Of a DNA stretch of 45,091 nucleotides, positions 43,764 through 45,091 are shown in pieces. The position numbers were made by a program, and so were the translations under genes. Position 1 is the first letter of the stretch, and each line of letters begins with the position of its first letter. The notes beneath the pieces are model-generated. The model did not search any database, was not told where the DNA came from, and saw only the letters and a program-made list of their open reading frames with translations. The stretch covers positions 1 through 45,091 of the forward strand of contig JANWJA010000068.1 of assembly GCA_025449615.1 (NCBI GenBank), read 5' to 3'. The DNA comes from Methyloceanibacter sp. GTDB taxonomy: Bacteria > Pseudomonadota > Alphaproteobacteria > Rhizobiales > Methyloligellaceae.

Positions 43764-45023
43764 GTGCCTGATTACGAAAAATTTGCCGAGGATTATGAGA
43801 GCACCCGCCGCCGTCAGCGGGCGAAGCCACGAGCCCCTGCGTTCACCATCACCCGTTATGGCGGGCGCCTGATCTATTTCTGGTTCGGCATGCGGATGGG
43901 TGCGCTGCTCAAACTGTTCAAGCGCGGCAATTATAACTTCACGCTCAACTGTCTCCCCGACACGCTCCTCCTGCTGCTCTGGGTGCCGTGGAACTCTGTG
44001 CTCTACCGCATCTCCGAATGGAAATATCGCAAGCGCGCCGAAGCGCTTCCCTTAGGCGAGCCTCCAATTTTCGTCATCGGCCATTGGCGTACTGGCACGA
44101 CCTTCCTGCACGATCTTTTCTCTGAGGATCCGAATCTCGCTTACCCGACCACGTACGAATGCTTCTTTCCGCATCACTTCCTGCTCACCGAGGACACGCT
44201 GCCCAAGGTGATGAAGGTGCTCTTGCCGAAGAAGCGGCCGCAAGACGACGTGCCGGTTGGCTTCGATCGCCCGCAGGAAGAAGAATTCGCCATGATGATG
44301 CTGGGCGAGGGGACTCCCTATCTCACCCATGCCTGGCCGCGTTTCGGTCCTGCCGACACCGAATATCTCGACTTCAAAGGTGTGCCCGAGCCCGAGCAGA
44401 AAAAATGGGCCGACGCCTATATGTGGTTCTACCGGCGCCTTGCGCTGAAGCATGGCGGCAAGCCTCTTGTAATGAAGACGCCGGCCAACGCCGCGAGGCT
44501 GAGGCTTCTCACCAGGCTCTTTCCCGATGCGCGCTATATCTACATCTCGCGCAATCCGCTGAAAGTGTTTCCTTCGACGGTGAAGCTCTGGCGCGCGCTC
44601 TATTCCACGCAAGGCTTGCACAATCCGCCGAACCTCGATCCGTGGCTCGACGACTACGTGCTCGACATGTTCGCTCGGCTGACCGAGGACTTCGAGGCGG
44701 ACAAGCACCTCATTCCGAAAGACAAGCTCATCGAGCTTCGCTACGAGGATCTGGTCAAGGATCCGATCGGCAAATTGCGCGATCTCTACGCAAGGCTAAA
44801 GATTGGCGACTTCGAGGCTGCGCGGCCGCGCATGCAAGCCTATCTCGACGCGCAGAACGATCACCGCGTCTCCGAGTACGAAATGCCGCCCGAGCTGAAG
44901 CGGAAACTGATCGAGCGGCTCAAGCCCTACATCGACCGTTATGAGTACCGCGAAGCGATTGGCGGTGAGGGCGCTCACGCCCCCATAACGCCGAAGCGAT
45001 CTCGCGAAGCGCAGCCCTCCTAA
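43764..45023 (+). CDS. Sulfotransferase family protein
   Basis: 419 residues from GTG; GGAG at 43753-43756. PAPS-binding motifs: VIGHWRTGTTFLHDLF (5-prime phosphosulfate loop, about 104-119) and YIYISRNPLKVFPSTVKL (3-prime phosphate). A hydrophobic stretch near 66-78 suggests membrane association. Transfers sulfate to an unknown glycan or lipid acceptor. No PAPS synthesis genes nearby. A weak terminator hairpin follows. Confidence 0.88.
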   Translation: MPDYEKFAEDYESTRRRQRAKPRAPAFTITRYGGRLIYFWFGMRMGALLKLFKRGNYNFTLNCLPDTLLLLLWVPWNSVLYRISEWKYRKRAEALPLGEPPIFVIGHWRTGTTFLHDLFSEDPNLAYPTTYECFFPHHFLLTEDTLPKVMKVLLPKKRPQDDVPVGFDRPQEEEFAMMMLGEGTPYLTHAWPRFGPADTEYLDFKGVPEPEQKKWADAYMWFYRRLALKHGGKPLVMKTPANAARLRLLTRLFPDARYIYISRNPLKVFPSTVKLWRALYSTQGLHNPPNLDPWLDDYVLDMFARLTEDFEADKHLIPKDKLIELRYEDLVKDPIGKLRDLYARLKIGDFEAARPRMQAYLDAQNDHRVSEYEMPPELKRKLIERLKPYIDRYEYREAIGGEGAHAPITPKRSREAQPS

Positions 45024-45029
45024 GACAGA

Positions 45030-45054
45030 GGCCGCCCGTAGGCGGCCCCTTTCA
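45030..45054 (+). terminator. Probable terminator after the sulfotransferase gene
   Basis: GGCCGCC (45030-45036), CGTA loop, GGCGGCC (45041-45047), then CCTTTC. The U-run is short. Confidence 0.6.
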
Positions 45055-45091
45055 TCAGATCGCTGATGGCAGCGAAGTCTGATCGCTTAAC

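Overview
The window reads as chromosomal, GC-rich DNA from an alphaproteobacterium, most likely a Hyphomicrobiales (Rhizobiales) member. The clues are a CckA-type hybrid kinase with a CtrA-like box upstream, an alphaproteobacterial DksA without the usual zinc cysteines, a large apolipoprotein-repeat membrane protein resembling the polar growth ring proteins GPR/RgsE of Rhizobiales, a YcjX/UPF0283 pair, and a plcP-agt lipid-remodelling pair. The family assignment is inference. I see no transposase, phage gene, CRISPR array, tRNA or rRNA.

Layout. 1-1371 (minus): biotin genes bioA (cut by the window edge) and bioD. 1427-5707: substrate-binding protein, an unknown membrane protein and two DppB/DppC-type permeases, with no ATPase subunits. 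5830-13676: a Calvin-cycle-like run, glpX, prk, tkt, gap, pgk, rpe, gph, without RuBisCO, aldolase or CbbR in view. The GlpX copy lacks some canonical active-site residues, and a REP-like inverted pair splits pgk from rpe. 13744-16178: ccdA, thiD and a fumarylacetoacetate-hydrolase-family enzyme. 16179-16902: a long intergenic region with a candidate structured RNA, its terminator and a Pho-box-like site. 16903-18845: plcP-agt. 18915-22048: CheZ-like phosphatase, MFS transporter and dipeptide epimerase. 22148-25603: complete Mla-type lipid ABC transporter (permease, ATPase, MCE protein, auxiliary lipoprotein).

25600-34353: small secreted protein, the 1088-residue repeat protein, a lone HPt protein, a 2Fe-2S ferredoxin with a thioredoxin-reductase-like ferredoxin-NADP reductase, a methyltransferase, and an ECF sigma/anti-sigma pair. 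34350-38743: a lipoprotein, then about 450 nt of minus-strand sequence that behaves like an unrecognised structured RNA (GNRA-capped hairpin, G-U wobbles that only pair on the minus strand, terminator), a Pro/Ala-rich membrane protein, UPF0283 and YcjX. 39067-45054: dksA, D-Ala-D-Ala dipeptidase, a caspase-like pseudogene with a large internal deletion, cckA and a sulfotransferase.

How the genes work together. Envelope and polar growth (mla, repeat protein, dipeptidase, epimerase), cell-cycle phosphorelay (cckA, possibly the HPt), phosphate-starvation lipid exchange (plcP-agt under a Pho box) and pentose-phosphate/Calvin carbon flow dominate. The best leads for something new are the two candidate non-coding RNAs and the atypical glpX-prk cluster.
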